39,773 bases of DNA, taken from the NCBI GenBank assembly GCA_945291235.1, contig CALYQY010000007.1, forward strand, positions 1 to 39,773, in the 5' to 3' direction. Position numbers and translations under genes: made by a program. The stretch's first letter is position 1; each line of letters opens with the position of its first letter. This document shows positions 1 through 8,558 of this stretch, piece after piece. Below the pieces are notes generated by a model. That model was not told the origin of the DNA. It made no database searches and saw nothing but the letters and a program-made list of their open reading frames with translations. Source of the stretch: an uncultured Gilliamella sp. (GTDB lineage Bacteria; Pseudomonadota; Gammaproteobacteria; Enterobacterales; Enterobacteriaceae).

Positions 1-151
1 GTGCATTTAACCCGTCAACCGTTAAGGTATAACGATTATGGCTGACAGCTAAGCCGGTCAGTTCATGGAGTCCATGGAGTAACTGTTTACCAAATTGCTG
101 TACCTGTTTGACGGGGTCGTTTGGAATCTGGTTGGCTGGGTCCTTTGCCAT
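1..151 (-). CDS. VgrG-like type VI secretion protein, N-terminal fragment (partial)
   Basis: An open leftward frame starts with ATG at 149-151 and runs off the window edge after 50 codons, so only the N-terminus is visible. A Shine-Dalgarno-like AAGGAA lies a few bases upstream of the ATG. The visible residues end with SHNRYTLTVDGLNA, which resembles the first beta strand of VgrG (gp27-like) proteins, the spike of the type VI secretion system. The preceding stretch is polar and has no signal peptide. The identification rests on about 20 residues, so another secreted or phage-tail-like protein remains possible. Confidence 0.45.
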   Translation of the reverse strand, partial: MAKDPANQIPNDPVKQVQQFGKQLLHGLHELTGLAVSHNRYTLTVDGLNA

Positions 152-715
152 GATGTGTTCCTTTTTATTATTTTATAATCCATTTATTTTTATAATATTA
201 ATAAGTCATTACGCTTTTAATCGTTTAAATCTATTCATTTTCCTGACGGTTATCAGAAATTGACAAGTGATAGTTTGATAATAACAAACCGAAAAACGTT
301 ATCGGTTGTGAATAGATATTACAGTGTGTTTAAAGGAAGACGTGTAATGTTTTAGTCGTATCAAAATTCGATTATAAATAGGTTTTCTACATGTCCATTT
401 GTCGAAAACTACGATCGCCCAACTGCGCTTTAACTTCCTTGATCGCTATCCTAATTTAATCACGTTTTTAAATTAACGATATTAGTTATCGGTATAGATT
501 AAATAACATAATATAAAAAATACATGATATTATGATTTTTTGCAAGCTTTTTGAAACAAATCAAATAAAATCAATAAATTAATTTTAAAAAGTAAATTTA
601 TTGAAACTGATAGAATACCAACCAATTAGTATTTAAGTCGTTTAAAATTTATCGAAGCTTAAAATGAAATAAGCAATGTTAGATAAAAAGATGTGATCTG
701 AATGATTGCAACCGG
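152..715. other. AT-rich intergenic region without a recognised gene
   Basis: About 560 bases lie between the leftward VgrG-like gene and the dacA terminator. The stretch is very AT-rich with scattered runs of A and T, and no reading frame has a plausible ribosome site and protein-like content. It must hold the promoter of the VgrG-like gene, but I could not pick a convincing -35/-10 pair. No tRNA or repeat was seen. Confidence 0.6.
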
Positions 716-750
716 AAAAAAATCGTTCTGCAAGCTTAACTTGCAGAACG
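716..750 (-). terminator. Rho-independent terminator after dacA
   Basis: A perfect 11-bp inverted repeat (724-734 and 740-750, arm CGTTCTGCAAG) with a 5-base loop is followed, reading leftward, by an A and a run of seven T (716-722 on the plus strand are A). It sits 15 bases past the dacA stop and is the textbook end of the dacA transcript. Confidence 0.9.
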
Positions 751-764
751 CTAATGAGACAATC

Positions 765-1940
765 TTAATTAAATAATTTATGCCCCTGTAAGCAAATCCA
801 ATCCCACATACTGCCAAAGAATCCTGTTTCTTCAACATTTTGTAATGCAACTAATGGTTGCTCATTGATGACTTTACCATCTAATAAAAATTGCATTTTG
901 CCTACAGCTGTTCCTTTTTTAATTGGCGCATAAATATAATCGTCAATTTTGTATTGAACTTGAACATCCGCAGCACGGCCTTTTGGTACAGTTATAAATG
1001 CACCATTAATAGCCCCTAGTTGAATTTTGTTCTCATCACCATACCATATTGATTCAGTGGTAAGTGGTGTACCTTCCTTGACTGGATTTGCGGTTTCGAA
1101 GAAGCGAAAGCCCCAAACCAGTAGTTTTTTACTCTCTTGTTCACGACCTTTAAAAGTGCGCCCACCTAATACAACTGAAATTAACCGGGTATTTCCGTCG
1201 ACAGCGGAAGCGACTAAGTTATAACCCGCAGCATTGGTATGACCTGTTTTAATACCGTCAACATTTAACGTCGTATCCCAAAGTAAACCATTTCGGTTCA
1301 TTTGTGGTTTTGATAATGTATAAGTAAACTCTTTTTCTTTATAAATAGCGTATTCTTGCGGCAAGTCACGGATAAGTGCTTGACCGAGTAATGCCATATC
1401 TTTAGCGGTAGTATATTGCCCCGGTGCATCTAATCCATGCACAGTTTCGAAGTGAGTATGGGTTAAACCAATTTTTTGCGCATAATCATTCATTAAGTTT
1501 ACAAATGCGCCTTGGCTTCCGGCAACATGTTCAGCCATTGCAATACAGGCATCATTACCTGATTGGATGATAATACCTTTGTTGAGATCGGAAACCGAAA
1601 CGGTTTTACCAACTTCGAGAAACATGAGTGATGAGCCTTTTAATATAGGATTTCCGGTTGCCCAGGCATCTTTACTAACCACTACCATGTCATCATTTTT
1701 AATTCGACCAGAATGCAACGCTTGACCAACGACATAACTGGTCATCATTTTGGTTAAGCTTGCCGGATCGCGCTGTTGTTCAGCATTATGTTGCGCAAGA
1801 ATTTCACCTGATTTGGCGTCAATTAAAATATAAGCTTCAGCATCTAATTCAGGAATAGCTGGAATAGGGATATCAGCTGATGCTGAAGTACAAATAGCAA
1901 GTGCTAACCAAGCAAAAGATAATTTAAATTTCTTTTTCAT
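765..1940 (-). CDS. dacA: D-alanyl-D-alanine carboxypeptidase (PBP5/6 family)
   Basis: This enzyme removes the terminal D-alanine from peptidoglycan pentapeptides in the periplasm. The 391-residue product starts with a Sec signal peptide (about residues 1-22, cleavage after SASA) and carries the three penicillin-binding motifs in order: SLTK at 61-64 (nucleophile S61), SGN at 127-129 and KTG at 231-233. A beta-rich C-terminal domain and an amphipathic tail (GSMWDWICLQGHKLFN) match the membrane anchor of PBP5/PBP6. It is the last gene of the leftward ybeZ-mrdA-mrdB-dacA run, 14 bases after mrdB, and is followed by a strong terminator. In E. coli rlpA lies between mrdB and dacA; it is absent here. 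Confidence 0.95.
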   Translation of the reverse strand: MKKKFKLSFAWLALAICTSASADIPIPAIPELDAEAYILIDAKSGEILAQHNAEQQRDPASLTKMMTSYVVGQALHSGRIKNDDMVVVSKDAWATGNPILKGSSLMFLEVGKTVSVSDLNKGIIIQSGNDACIAMAEHVAGSQGAFVNLMNDYAQKIGLTHTHFETVHGLDAPGQYTTAKDMALLGQALIRDLPQEYAIYKEKEFTYTLSKPQMNRNGLLWDTTLNVDGIKTGHTNAAGYNLVASAVDGNTRLISVVLGGRTFKGREQESKKLLVWGFRFFETANPVKEGTPLTTESIWYGDENKIQLGAINGAFITVPKGRAADVQVQYKIDDYIYAPIKKGTAVGKMQFLLDGKVINEQPLVALQNVEETGFFGSMWDWICLQGHKLFN

Positions 1941-1954
1941 GTAATTAAATTCCG

Positions 1955-3061
1955 TTAAATATTTTTAGATAACATATATCGATGTGTATGAATAGACATC
2001 ATAATGCCAAAACTTGCCATTAAAACGACTAAAGATGAGCCACCATAACTTATTAGCGGTAATGGTACACCAACTACTGGTAAGATTCCACTGACCATAC
2101 CAATATTAATAAACACATAAACAAAGAAGACTAAAATTAAACCACCTGATAATATTCTGCCAAAAGTGGTTTGTGCTTGTGCAGAAATAACAAGTCCACG
2201 TATAATTAAACACAAAAATAGCACTAATAAAACCACAGTTCCGATAAAACCAAACTCTTCAGCAATCACCGAAAAAATAAAGTCAGTATGTCTTTCTGGC
2301 AGGAACTCTAATTGCGATTGAGTACCATGAAGCCAACCTTTACCCCATATACCACCTGATCCAATAGCGGTTTTAGATTGAATTATATGATAGCCAGTAC
2401 CATTTGGATCGCGTTCAGGATTAAACAGGGTTAATACCCGTTCTCGCTGATAGTCATGCATTAAGAAAAACCACATAATCGGTAAAAATGCCGCAATTAA
2501 AATCAACGCAACAAGAATAAATCGCCAGTCAATGCCTGCCAAAAAGATAATAAAGATACCTGACATGACAATTAGAATTGCAGTACCTAAATCCGGTTGC
2601 ATAGCAACTAATAATGTTGGCACACCAATGATTGCAAGGGTTTGCAACGTTGTTTTAAGTGGTGGAGGGCAACCATCTCGATGAATAAATTTAGCCACCA
2701 TTAATGGTACGGCAATTTTAGCAATCTCAGAGGGCTGAAAACGTATTACGCCTAAATCTAACCAACGTTGTGCGCCTTTACTGGTGTAACCAAATATATC
2801 AACTAACAAAAGAACAATAATACAAACTACATATAAATATGGTGCCCATTTTTCATAGGATCTCGGTGAAAATTGCGCAAAGAAAATCATAACAATAAAA
2901 CCAAGTAGTATTTGTACTACACGCTTTTCCATCATATCGATGCTTTGACCACTAGCACTCCAAAGAATATAAAGACTGTATGCAAGTAATAAACTAATAA
3001 ATAGAAAAAAAAGTGGATCTATGTGTATCTTTTGCCAGAAAGATTTTTTAATATTATTCAT
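1955..3061 (-). CDS. mrdB: RodA, SEDS peptidoglycan glycosyltransferase of the elongasome
   Basis: RodA polymerises lipid II glycan strands during lateral wall growth, working with PBP2. The 368-residue protein has about ten hydrophobic membrane segments and SEDS hallmarks: [30 protein letters not shown], the large periplasmic loop with [16 protein letters not shown], and near the C-terminus [14 protein letters not shown]. Its length matches E. coli RodA (370). It starts with ATG two bases after the mrdA stop, so the pair is translationally linked, as in other rod-shaped bacteria. Confidence 0.96.
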   Translation of the reverse strand: MNNIKKSFWQKIHIDPLFFLFISLLLAYSLYILWSASGQSIDMMEKRVVQILLGFIVMIFFAQFSPRSYEKWAPYLYVVCIIVLLLVDIFGYTSKGAQRWLDLGVIRFQPSEIAKIAVPLMVAKFIHRDGCPPPLKTTLQTLAIIGVPTLLVAMQPDLGTAILIVMSGIFIIFLAGIDWRFILVALILIAAFLPIMWFFLMHDYQRERVLTLFNPERDPNGTGYHIIQSKTAIGSGGIWGKGWLHGTQSQLEFLPERHTDFIFSVIAEEFGFIGTVVLLVLFLCLIIRGLVISAQAQTTFGRILSGGLILVFFVYVFINIGMVSGILPVVGVPLPLISYGGSSLVVLMASFGIMMSIHTHRYMLSKNI

Positions 3062-3063
3062 AG

Positions 3064-5016
3064 TTAATCTTCATTTCCTTGTCCTGAATTTGATGAAGCA
3101 TCATCTGACTCGCTAGAATTATCACCAAGCAGATAGTAATCAAGTATTTTTCGAGCCACGGCGCCGCCGTTAGAGCTACCGCCTCCGCCATTTTCCAGCA
3201 CAATTGCTAGAGCTATTTTTGGCTTATCATACGGAGCATAAGCGACAAATAAAGCATGATCTCGTAAATGTTCGGGTATTCTATGGGCATTATAAGTTTC
3301 GTTTTCTTTCAAACCATAAACTTGCGCTGTACCTGATTTACCTGCAGCTTGATACTGTGCCCCGGCATAAACTTTGCGGGCTGTACCATGCGAGCCAAAC
3401 ATTACTCTATGCATACCTTCTTTGGCTAGTTGCCAATAGTTAGCTTTCACATCAATTAAATCATTAGGTTGCTCAAATGATTGCGGATCTATATCTGGCT
3501 TGTTTTCGTTTGAATTGATAATGTCACTTTTTTTATATAATAAAAAGTGAGGAGTATAAGTTTTACCATTATTAATCAAAATGGTTAAGGCTTTTGCCAT
3601 TTGCATTGGGGTAGCAGTCCAATACCCTTGCCCGATACCAACCGGAATGGTATCACCTTGTAGCCAAGATTTTTTGTGGCGTTTTATTTTCCATTCACGA
3701 CTTGGCATAACAGCACGAGTTTCTTCATTTGAAGAGATATCTATGCCTGTGCGTTCGCCATAACCAAATTTAGTCATCCAGTCGTTTAAACGATCAATGC
3801 CCAAATCATAAGCAACTTGATAAAAATAAGTATCTACTGACTCTTCAATCGCTTTTAACACATCAACACGGCCATGTCCCCATTTTAACCAATCTCGATA
3901 ACGTTTTTCTGTTCCGGGTAATTGCCACCAACCGGGATCGTTAACCACCGTTTTTGGTGTAACAACACCTTCGCTTAGCGCAGCAATAGAGATAAAAGGC
4001 TTCACTGTGGAAGCTGGTGGATAAGCACCTAATAAAGCACGATTAAATAATGGTTTATTCGGATCATTAAGTAAGTCATTATATTTAGCGCTTGATATGC
4101 CACCGACAAAATCATTTGAATCATAACTAGGACTAGACACCATAGCCAATACTTCACCATTATTAGGATCGATAGCCACAACGGCCGCTTTACGTCCAGC
4201 CAGAATCTGTTCTATAAAGAGTTGTAACTTAAGATTGATCGATAAATAGATATCTTCACCTGCTTGTGGTGGATGTTGTTCAAGCATACGGACAATACGT
4301 CCCCGACTATTTACTTCGACTTTTTCATAACCTGCCGTGCCATGCAATACATCTTCATAGTAACGTTCAATCCCCATTTTTCCGATATTGAGGGTAGCGA
4401 CATAATTACTGGTTTTATTCTCGTCTTCAAGACGTTTTTTATCTTGGCTATTAATTTTCGAAATATAACCGAGAATATGCGTAAGTGAAGCGCCATATGG
4501 ATAATACCGATGTTGTATTTTCACTATTGAAACAAATGGAAAACGATGCTGATCAACAACAAAACGAGCTATTTGATCGTTAGTCAGATTCTCTTTTAGA
4601 GGCACTGGCCGATGTGCTCGATAGTTGCGACGCTCTTTATAGAAGTTTTCAATGTCTTCATCGGTTAAATCAACAATTTTTTTTAATTGCTCAAACTGCT
4701 CTTTTAAATTTTTGGTTTTATCAGGAATAATATTAAGTTGATAAGTAATATTATTGATAGCTAATGGAGTACCATTACGGTCGTAAATCATGCCACGGCT
4801 TGGTGGAATAGGAATGATTTCGATACGATTATTATTCGATTTGGTACTGTAATAACTAAAATTTGAAATCTGCAAATCAGCTAAATTGCCAAGTAAAACA
4901 GACAACAATAAAATAATTACAACAAATGCAAATAGCGCCCTACGCAAAAATAAATTAGTTTCTGCCGAATGATCACGAATATTGCCTTTCTTTTTTTTAC
5001 TTGAGATAGAGATAAT
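3064..5016 (-). CDS. mrdA: Penicillin-binding protein 2 (elongasome transpeptidase), apparent ATT start
   Basis: PBP2 cross-links peptidoglycan during cell elongation with RodA. Motifs visible are the pedestal sequence [14 protein letters not shown], the active-site STVK, the SVD triad motif ([10 protein letters not shown]) and KSGTAQ. The first ATG/GTG/TTG in frame is a TTG at 4947, but it has no ribosome site, and the residues encoded just upstream ([11 protein letters not shown]) align with the E. coli PBP2 N-terminus FRDYTAESALF. Going upstream from the TTG to the ybeZ stop codon (5026-5028) there is no other canonical start. A good AGGAG (5021-5025) abuts that stop, so translation most likely begins at ATT (5016-5014) or a nearby ATC (5013 or 5007). 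From 5016 the protein is 650 residues, against 633 in E. coli. The identity is secure; the exact start is inferred. Confidence 0.93.
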   Translation of the reverse strand: MISISSKKKKGNIRDHSAETNLFLRRALFAFVVIILLLSVLLGNLADLQISNFSYYSTKSNNNRIEIIPIPPSRGMIYDRNGTPLAINNITYQLNIIPDKTKNLKEQFEQLKKIVDLTDEDIENFYKERRNYRAHRPVPLKENLTNDQIARFVVDQHRFPFVSIVKIQHRYYPYGASLTHILGYISKINSQDKKRLEDENKTSNYVATLNIGKMGIERYYEDVLHGTAGYEKVEVNSRGRIVRMLEQHPPQAGEDIYLSINLKLQLFIEQILAGRKAAVVAIDPNNGEVLAMVSSPSYDSNDFVGGISSAKYNDLLNDPNKPLFNRALLGAYPPASTVKPFISIAALSEGVVTPKTVVNDPGWWQLPGTEKRYRDWLKWGHGRVDVLKAIEESVDTYFYQVAYDLGIDRLNDWMTKFGYGERTGIDISSNEETRAVMPSREWKIKRHKKSWLQGDTIPVGIGQGYWTATPMQMAKALTILINNGKTYTPHFLLYKKSDIINSNENKPDIDPQSFEQPNDLIDVKANYWQLAKEGMHRVMFGSHGTARKVYAGAQYQAAGKSGTAQVYGLKENETYNAHRIPEHLRDHALFVAYAPYDKPKIALAIVLENGGGGSSNGGAVARKILDYYLLGDNSSESDDASSNSGQGNED

Positions 5017-5025
5017 ATTACTCCT
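5014..5025 (-). promoter_or_regulatory. Ribosome binding site and non-canonical ATT start of mrdA
   Basis: Reading leftward, AGGAG (5021-5025) follows the ybeZ TAG directly, then TAAT, then ATT (5016-5014). ATC codons follow at 5013 and 5007. This is the only strong Shine-Dalgarno near the conserved PBP2 N-terminus, and it decides against the TTG at 4947. Spacing to ATT is 4 bases and to the first ATC 7 bases, so either could be used. Confidence 0.6.
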
Positions 5026-6057
5026 CTATATACTATTGTCTTGTAGATGTTGCTTTTTATTATGGTGTTGTTCTTCCCATTTATCGTAAGCATTCACTAT
5101 TTTAGCCACCACCGGATGACGCACGACATCTTCGCTATTAAAGAAGTTAAAACTGATTTCATCAACTTGGCTTAACACTTCTATTGCATGTCGTAAGCCG
5201 GATTTTTGATGACGGGGTAAATCGATTTGGGTAATATCGCCAGTGATGACCGCTTTAGAATTAAAACCAATGCGTGTTAAAAACATTTTCATCTGTTCAA
5301 TGGTGGTATTTTGGCTTTCATCTAAAATAATAAAAGCGTCGTTAAGTGTACGCCCACGCATATAAGCCAATGGTGCAACTTCAATCACACTTTTTTCAAT
5401 TAGTTTTTCAACCTTTTCAAAGCCCAGCATTTCAAATAAAGCATCATAAAGCGGGCGTAAGTAAGGATCCACTTTTTGGCTTAAGTCACCGGGTAAAAAG
5501 CCCAGTTTTTCGCCCGCTTCTACCGCAGGGCGAGTTAACACAATTCGACGAATTTGTTGTTTTTCAAGCGCATCAACCGCAGCAGCTACCGCCAAATAAG
5601 TTTTACCCGTTCCGGCCGGACCAATACCAAAGGAAATATCATAATCTAAAACATGCGCAATATACTGTGCTTGATTTGCCGTTCTCGGTTTAATCACGCC
5701 ACGCTTAGTTTTGATCATGACTAATTTGCCACCATGTTGATCGATATAGGCAGGTAAATGTTCACTAACTTTGTTAAGCGCGCCTGATTCTTTAATCGCT
5801 AGATGAATTTGCTCTGGTTCAATATTAACAACTTTAGTTTTTAATTTAGTTTGTTTATAAAGAGACTGCAAAATGTCATTGGCAGCCTCAACACAAATCT
5901 TATCGCCTGTGATTGAAAACAAGTTACCACGATGATTAATTTCAATACCAAGTCGACGTTCAAGTTGTTTAACGTTATCATCATGAGGGCCACAAAGACT
6001 ATTTAACCTTTGATTATCATCTGGTTCAAGCACGGTTTGATGTGTAATAATTTTCAA
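5026..6057 (-). CDS. ybeZ: PhoH-family ATPase YbeZ
   Basis: YbeZ is a PhoH-type P-loop NTPase linked genetically and physically to the endoribonuclease YbeY and thought to act in RNA or ribosome metabolism. The 343-residue product has an N-terminal KH-like region (about 1-75), Walker A GPAGTGKT at 146-153 and Walker B FIILDESQN. It is encoded in the miaB-ybeZ order known from enterobacteria, but a small zinc-ribbon gene separates it from miaB. The expected downstream ybeY-ybeX-lnt is replaced by mrdA. Its stop codon is immediately followed by the mrdA ribosome site, so the two are probably translationally coupled. Confidence 0.93.
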   Translation of the reverse strand: MKIITHQTVLEPDDNQRLNSLCGPHDDNVKQLERRLGIEINHRGNLFSITGDKICVEAANDILQSLYKQTKLKTKVVNIEPEQIHLAIKESGALNKVSEHLPAYIDQHGGKLVMIKTKRGVIKPRTANQAQYIAHVLDYDISFGIGPAGTGKTYLAVAAAVDALEKQQIRRIVLTRPAVEAGEKLGFLPGDLSQKVDPYLRPLYDALFEMLGFEKVEKLIEKSVIEVAPLAYMRGRTLNDAFIILDESQNTTIEQMKMFLTRIGFNSKAVITGDITQIDLPRHQKSGLRHAIEVLSQVDEISFNFFNSEDVVRHPVVAKIVNAYDKWEEQHHNKKQHLQDNSI

Positions 6058-6080
6058 TAATAAGCCCTCTAATTATTATG

Positions 6081-6560
6081 TTAATTGCTAAGTTTTCCTT
6101 CACATAAAGAGCATTTTTCAACGCCTTTTAAAAATTCCATTTTACAATGCTGGCAAGTTACAATATTTCCCGACACAACCTGATCAACCAACCTGGTCGC
6201 CTGTTGTTGATCTAAACCTTGCGTTTTTAGTTTATTGATCATCATTGAGATTGGTGTACCGCTTTTTAATTCTTGCTCAACATCATTGCCTATTTCTTCT
6301 TCTAAGCTAGGCGGTACATAGTTTAAAACATTTTCATTATATTCTGAATGACAATGATTACATCTAATGTATCTTCCTAATGTTTGAAAACTGAATATTG
6401 GAATAAAAAACAAAGTAAAATATCTTGCCATTTTAACTTGCGTATATTTTTGTTGTTTTTCATCTGATTTGATGTTTTGCACTGTACAACAATTAGGGCA
6501 ATTAAATTGCCCTGTTTCTTCATCTACTTCACGACCTCTAGAACCAAATATAATGAACAT
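6081..6560 (-). CDS. Zinc-ribbon domain protein of unknown function
   Basis: The 159-residue protein has an N-terminal zinc ribbon formed by C21-x2-C24 and C67-x2-C70, separated by a hydrophobic stretch (RYFTLFFIPIFSFQTLG). This is the layout of the zinc-ribbon proteins that open with FIIFGSRG and contain RYFTLFFIPIF. A second pair, C136-x2-C139 and C150-x2-C153, makes a C-terminal ribbon. Between them lies an acidic and helical segment (about 84-130). It sits between miaB and ybeZ, 23 bases upstream of ybeZ, so it is probably co-transcribed. I do not assign a function; binding of RNA, DNA or protein partners is possible for such ribbons. Confidence 0.8.
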   Translation of the reverse strand: MFIIFGSRGREVDEETGQFNCPNCCTVQNIKSDEKQQKYTQVKMARYFTLFFIPIFSFQTLGRYIRCNHCHSEYNENVLNYVPPSLEEEIGNDVEQELKSGTPISMMINKLKTQGLDQQQATRLVDQVVSGNIVTCQHCKMEFLKGVEKCSLCEGKLSN

Positions 6561-6617
6561 TTTCTTTCCTTTCCGTTATGAAATAATATTATTTTTATAA
6601 TTAAATACGTTATTTAA

Positions 6618-8048
6618 TTATGGATGATAAATACCAACGCCTAGATCGTTTTCTTTGCGAGTTCTTGAAATCACAGACATAGGTGATTGACTCACCCTCA
6701 GATCCATTTCATCCTCGGTACGCACGACTTTACCTCTTAATGAATTTGGATAAACATCGGTAATTTCAACATCAACAAATTTACCAATCATATTTGGATG
6801 ACCTTCGAAGTTAACAATACGGTTATTTTCAGTTCTGCCCGTTAATTCCATGAGATCTTTTTTGGATGGTCCTTCGACTAAAATACGTTGCACTGTATTT
6901 AGCATACGACGGCTAAATTGCATTGCTTGCTGATTGATCCGTTCTTGCAGGATATAAAGACGTTGTTTTTTCTCTTCCTCAGAAACATTATCTTCCATTT
7001 CAGCTGCGGGTGTGCCAGGGCGTGCTGAATAAACAAAGCTATAGCTCAAGTCAAAATTGACATCGGCAATTAGTTTCATGGTTTGTTCAAAATCTTCCTG
7101 TGTTTCACCCGGAAAACCGACAATAAAATCAGAACTGATTTGAATATCAGGACGAACTTTACGTAATTTTCGAATAATCGATTTATACTCAATCGCTGTA
7201 TGAGTTCGTTTCATTAAATTTAAAACACGGTCAGATCCACTTTGCACTGGTAAATGCAAAAAGTTAACCAGTTCCGGCGTGTCACGATAAACATCGATAA
7301 TATCATCAGTGAATTCAATAGGATGACTGGTCGTGAAGCGAATTCGATCAATACCGTCAATGGCAGCAACTAAACGAAGTAGTTCGGCAAACGAACAAAT
7401 ATCGCCATCAAAAGTAGGACCACGATATGCATTCACATTTTGCCCAAGCAAATTAACTTCACGCACACCTTGTTCTGCTAACTGTGCTATTTCGTAAATT
7501 ACATCATCACAAGGCCTACTGACCTCTTCGCCACGGGTATAAGGCACAACACAATAAGTACAATATTTATTACACCCTTCCATAATTGACACAAAAGCCG
7601 TTGGGCCTTCGCTACGTGGTTCTGGTAAGCGATCAAATTTCTCAATTTCTGGAAAGCTAACATCCACAACATGGTTACCTTTACCACTACGAATTTGCTC
7701 AATCATCTCTGGCAAACGGTGAAAAGTTTGTGGCCCAAAAATAATATCGACAAATGGGGCTCGTTTACGTATGTGGGCACCTTCTTGAGAAGCCACACAT
7801 CCCCCCACACCGATAATAATATCAGGGTTATGTTGTTTTAAGTTTTTCCAGCGTCCCAATTGGTGAAAAACTTTTTCTTGTGCTTTTTCTCGAATAGAGC
7901 AGGTATTTAATAATAAAATATCCGCTTCTTCTGCATTGTCTGTTAATGTTAAACCGTGGGTGGATTCAAGGAGATCGGCCATTTTAGTTGAATCATATTC
8001 ATTCATCTGGCAGCCCCAAGTTTTGATATGTAATTTTTTGCTCATCAA
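6618..8048 (-). CDS. miaB: tRNA-2-methylthio-N6-isopentenyladenosine synthase MiaB
   Basis: MiaB is a radical-SAM methylthiotransferase that adds a methylthio group to i6A37 of tRNAs, the base made by MiaA (also in this window). The 476-residue protein has the three cysteines of the auxiliary cluster domain (C13, C50, C84), the radical-SAM motif C159-x3-C163-x2-C166 ([10 protein letters not shown]) and a C-terminal TRAM domain (about 380-445). Length and order match the family (E. coli 474). The chosen ATG gives [13 protein letters not shown]; the second Met would fit equally well. It heads the leftward run and faces a 510-base intergenic region. Confidence 0.96.
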   Translation of the reverse strand: MMSKKLHIKTWGCQMNEYDSTKMADLLESTHGLTLTDNAEEADILLLNTCSIREKAQEKVFHQLGRWKNLKQHNPDIIIGVGGCVASQEGAHIRKRAPFVDIIFGPQTFHRLPEMIEQIRSGKGNHVVDVSFPEIEKFDRLPEPRSEGPTAFVSIMEGCNKYCTYCVVPYTRGEEVSRPCDDVIYEIAQLAEQGVREVNLLGQNVNAYRGPTFDGDICSFAELLRLVAAIDGIDRIRFTTSHPIEFTDDIIDVYRDTPELVNFLHLPVQSGSDRVLNLMKRTHTAIEYKSIIRKLRKVRPDIQISSDFIVGFPGETQEDFEQTMKLIADVNFDLSYSFVYSARPGTPAAEMEDNVSEEEKKQRLYILQERINQQAMQFSRRMLNTVQRILVEGPSKKDLMELTGRTENNRIVNFEGHPNMIGKFVDVEITDVYPNSLRGKVVRTEDEMDLRVSQSPMSVISRTRKENDLGVGIYHP

Positions 8049-8558
8049 TAACTCAGCTATATTTAATTGTTAAAATGAAAACGGGTTTAAATCCGCGATT
8101 TTAGCGTGCTATATTGTAATCCTTTGTGAATGTAGGGTCTATATAAAGATGAGCTTAAATTAGTCTTTTTATCATTGATAAGTAAAAAAATATTTTTTAA
8201 TTCATTCTAACTAATAATTTCATAGAAGTTTATAGTTAATGAGTAATAAATAAACAAATTGAAACCGTTTTCATTGCGATTTTTTATCACCAATAAATTC
8301 CAGCTAAAATCGACCTAAAAACCTAGATTAAAAAAGTCTAAATCGTCTTAATCGTTATTTTAAACGCATAACACCCGGTGATATATGTTTTATTATTGGC
8401 ATTAATAATATAAAAATGATTATCGACAAAACCTTTTATAACTGAGCAGACTAAATTTTTAATTAAACAACCGATTATGATAATCATTCTTCTTAACATG
8501 TTTTTATTTTATGTTATTATCTGCGACTAATTTACCTAACAGATGAAAGTAAGAAGAT
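8049..8558. other. Divergent miaB/amiC intergenic region
   Basis: This 510-base AT-rich spacer separates leftward miaB from rightward amiC. No gene was seen. On the minus strand TACAAT (8113-8118) with TAGACC (8136-8141) 17 bases upstream is a weak candidate miaB promoter. On the plus strand TGTTATTAT (8512-8520) looks like an extended -10 for amiC. A Fur-box-like sequence lies at 8473-8491, and a weaker one ends at 8424. Confidence 0.45.
8473..8491 (+). promoter_or_regulatory. Candidate Fur box upstream of amiC
   Basis: The 19-mer GATTATGATAATCATTCTT agrees at 16 of 19 positions with the classical Fur consensus GATAATGATAATCATTATC. It ends 67 bases before the amiC ATG and 23 bases before the candidate extended -10 at 8512-8520, so bound repressor would overlap the -35 region. 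In AT-rich DNA such matches arise by chance, so this is tentative. Confidence 0.35.

Noticed and set aside
659..850. Short leftward frame overlapping the dacA 3' end and terminator
   Set aside because: It covers the terminator hairpin and the dacA stop and has no protein-like features.
5346..5693. 115-codon frame antisense to ybeZ
   Set aside because: A shadow of the ybeZ coding frame; no ribosome site and biased composition typical of antisense frames.
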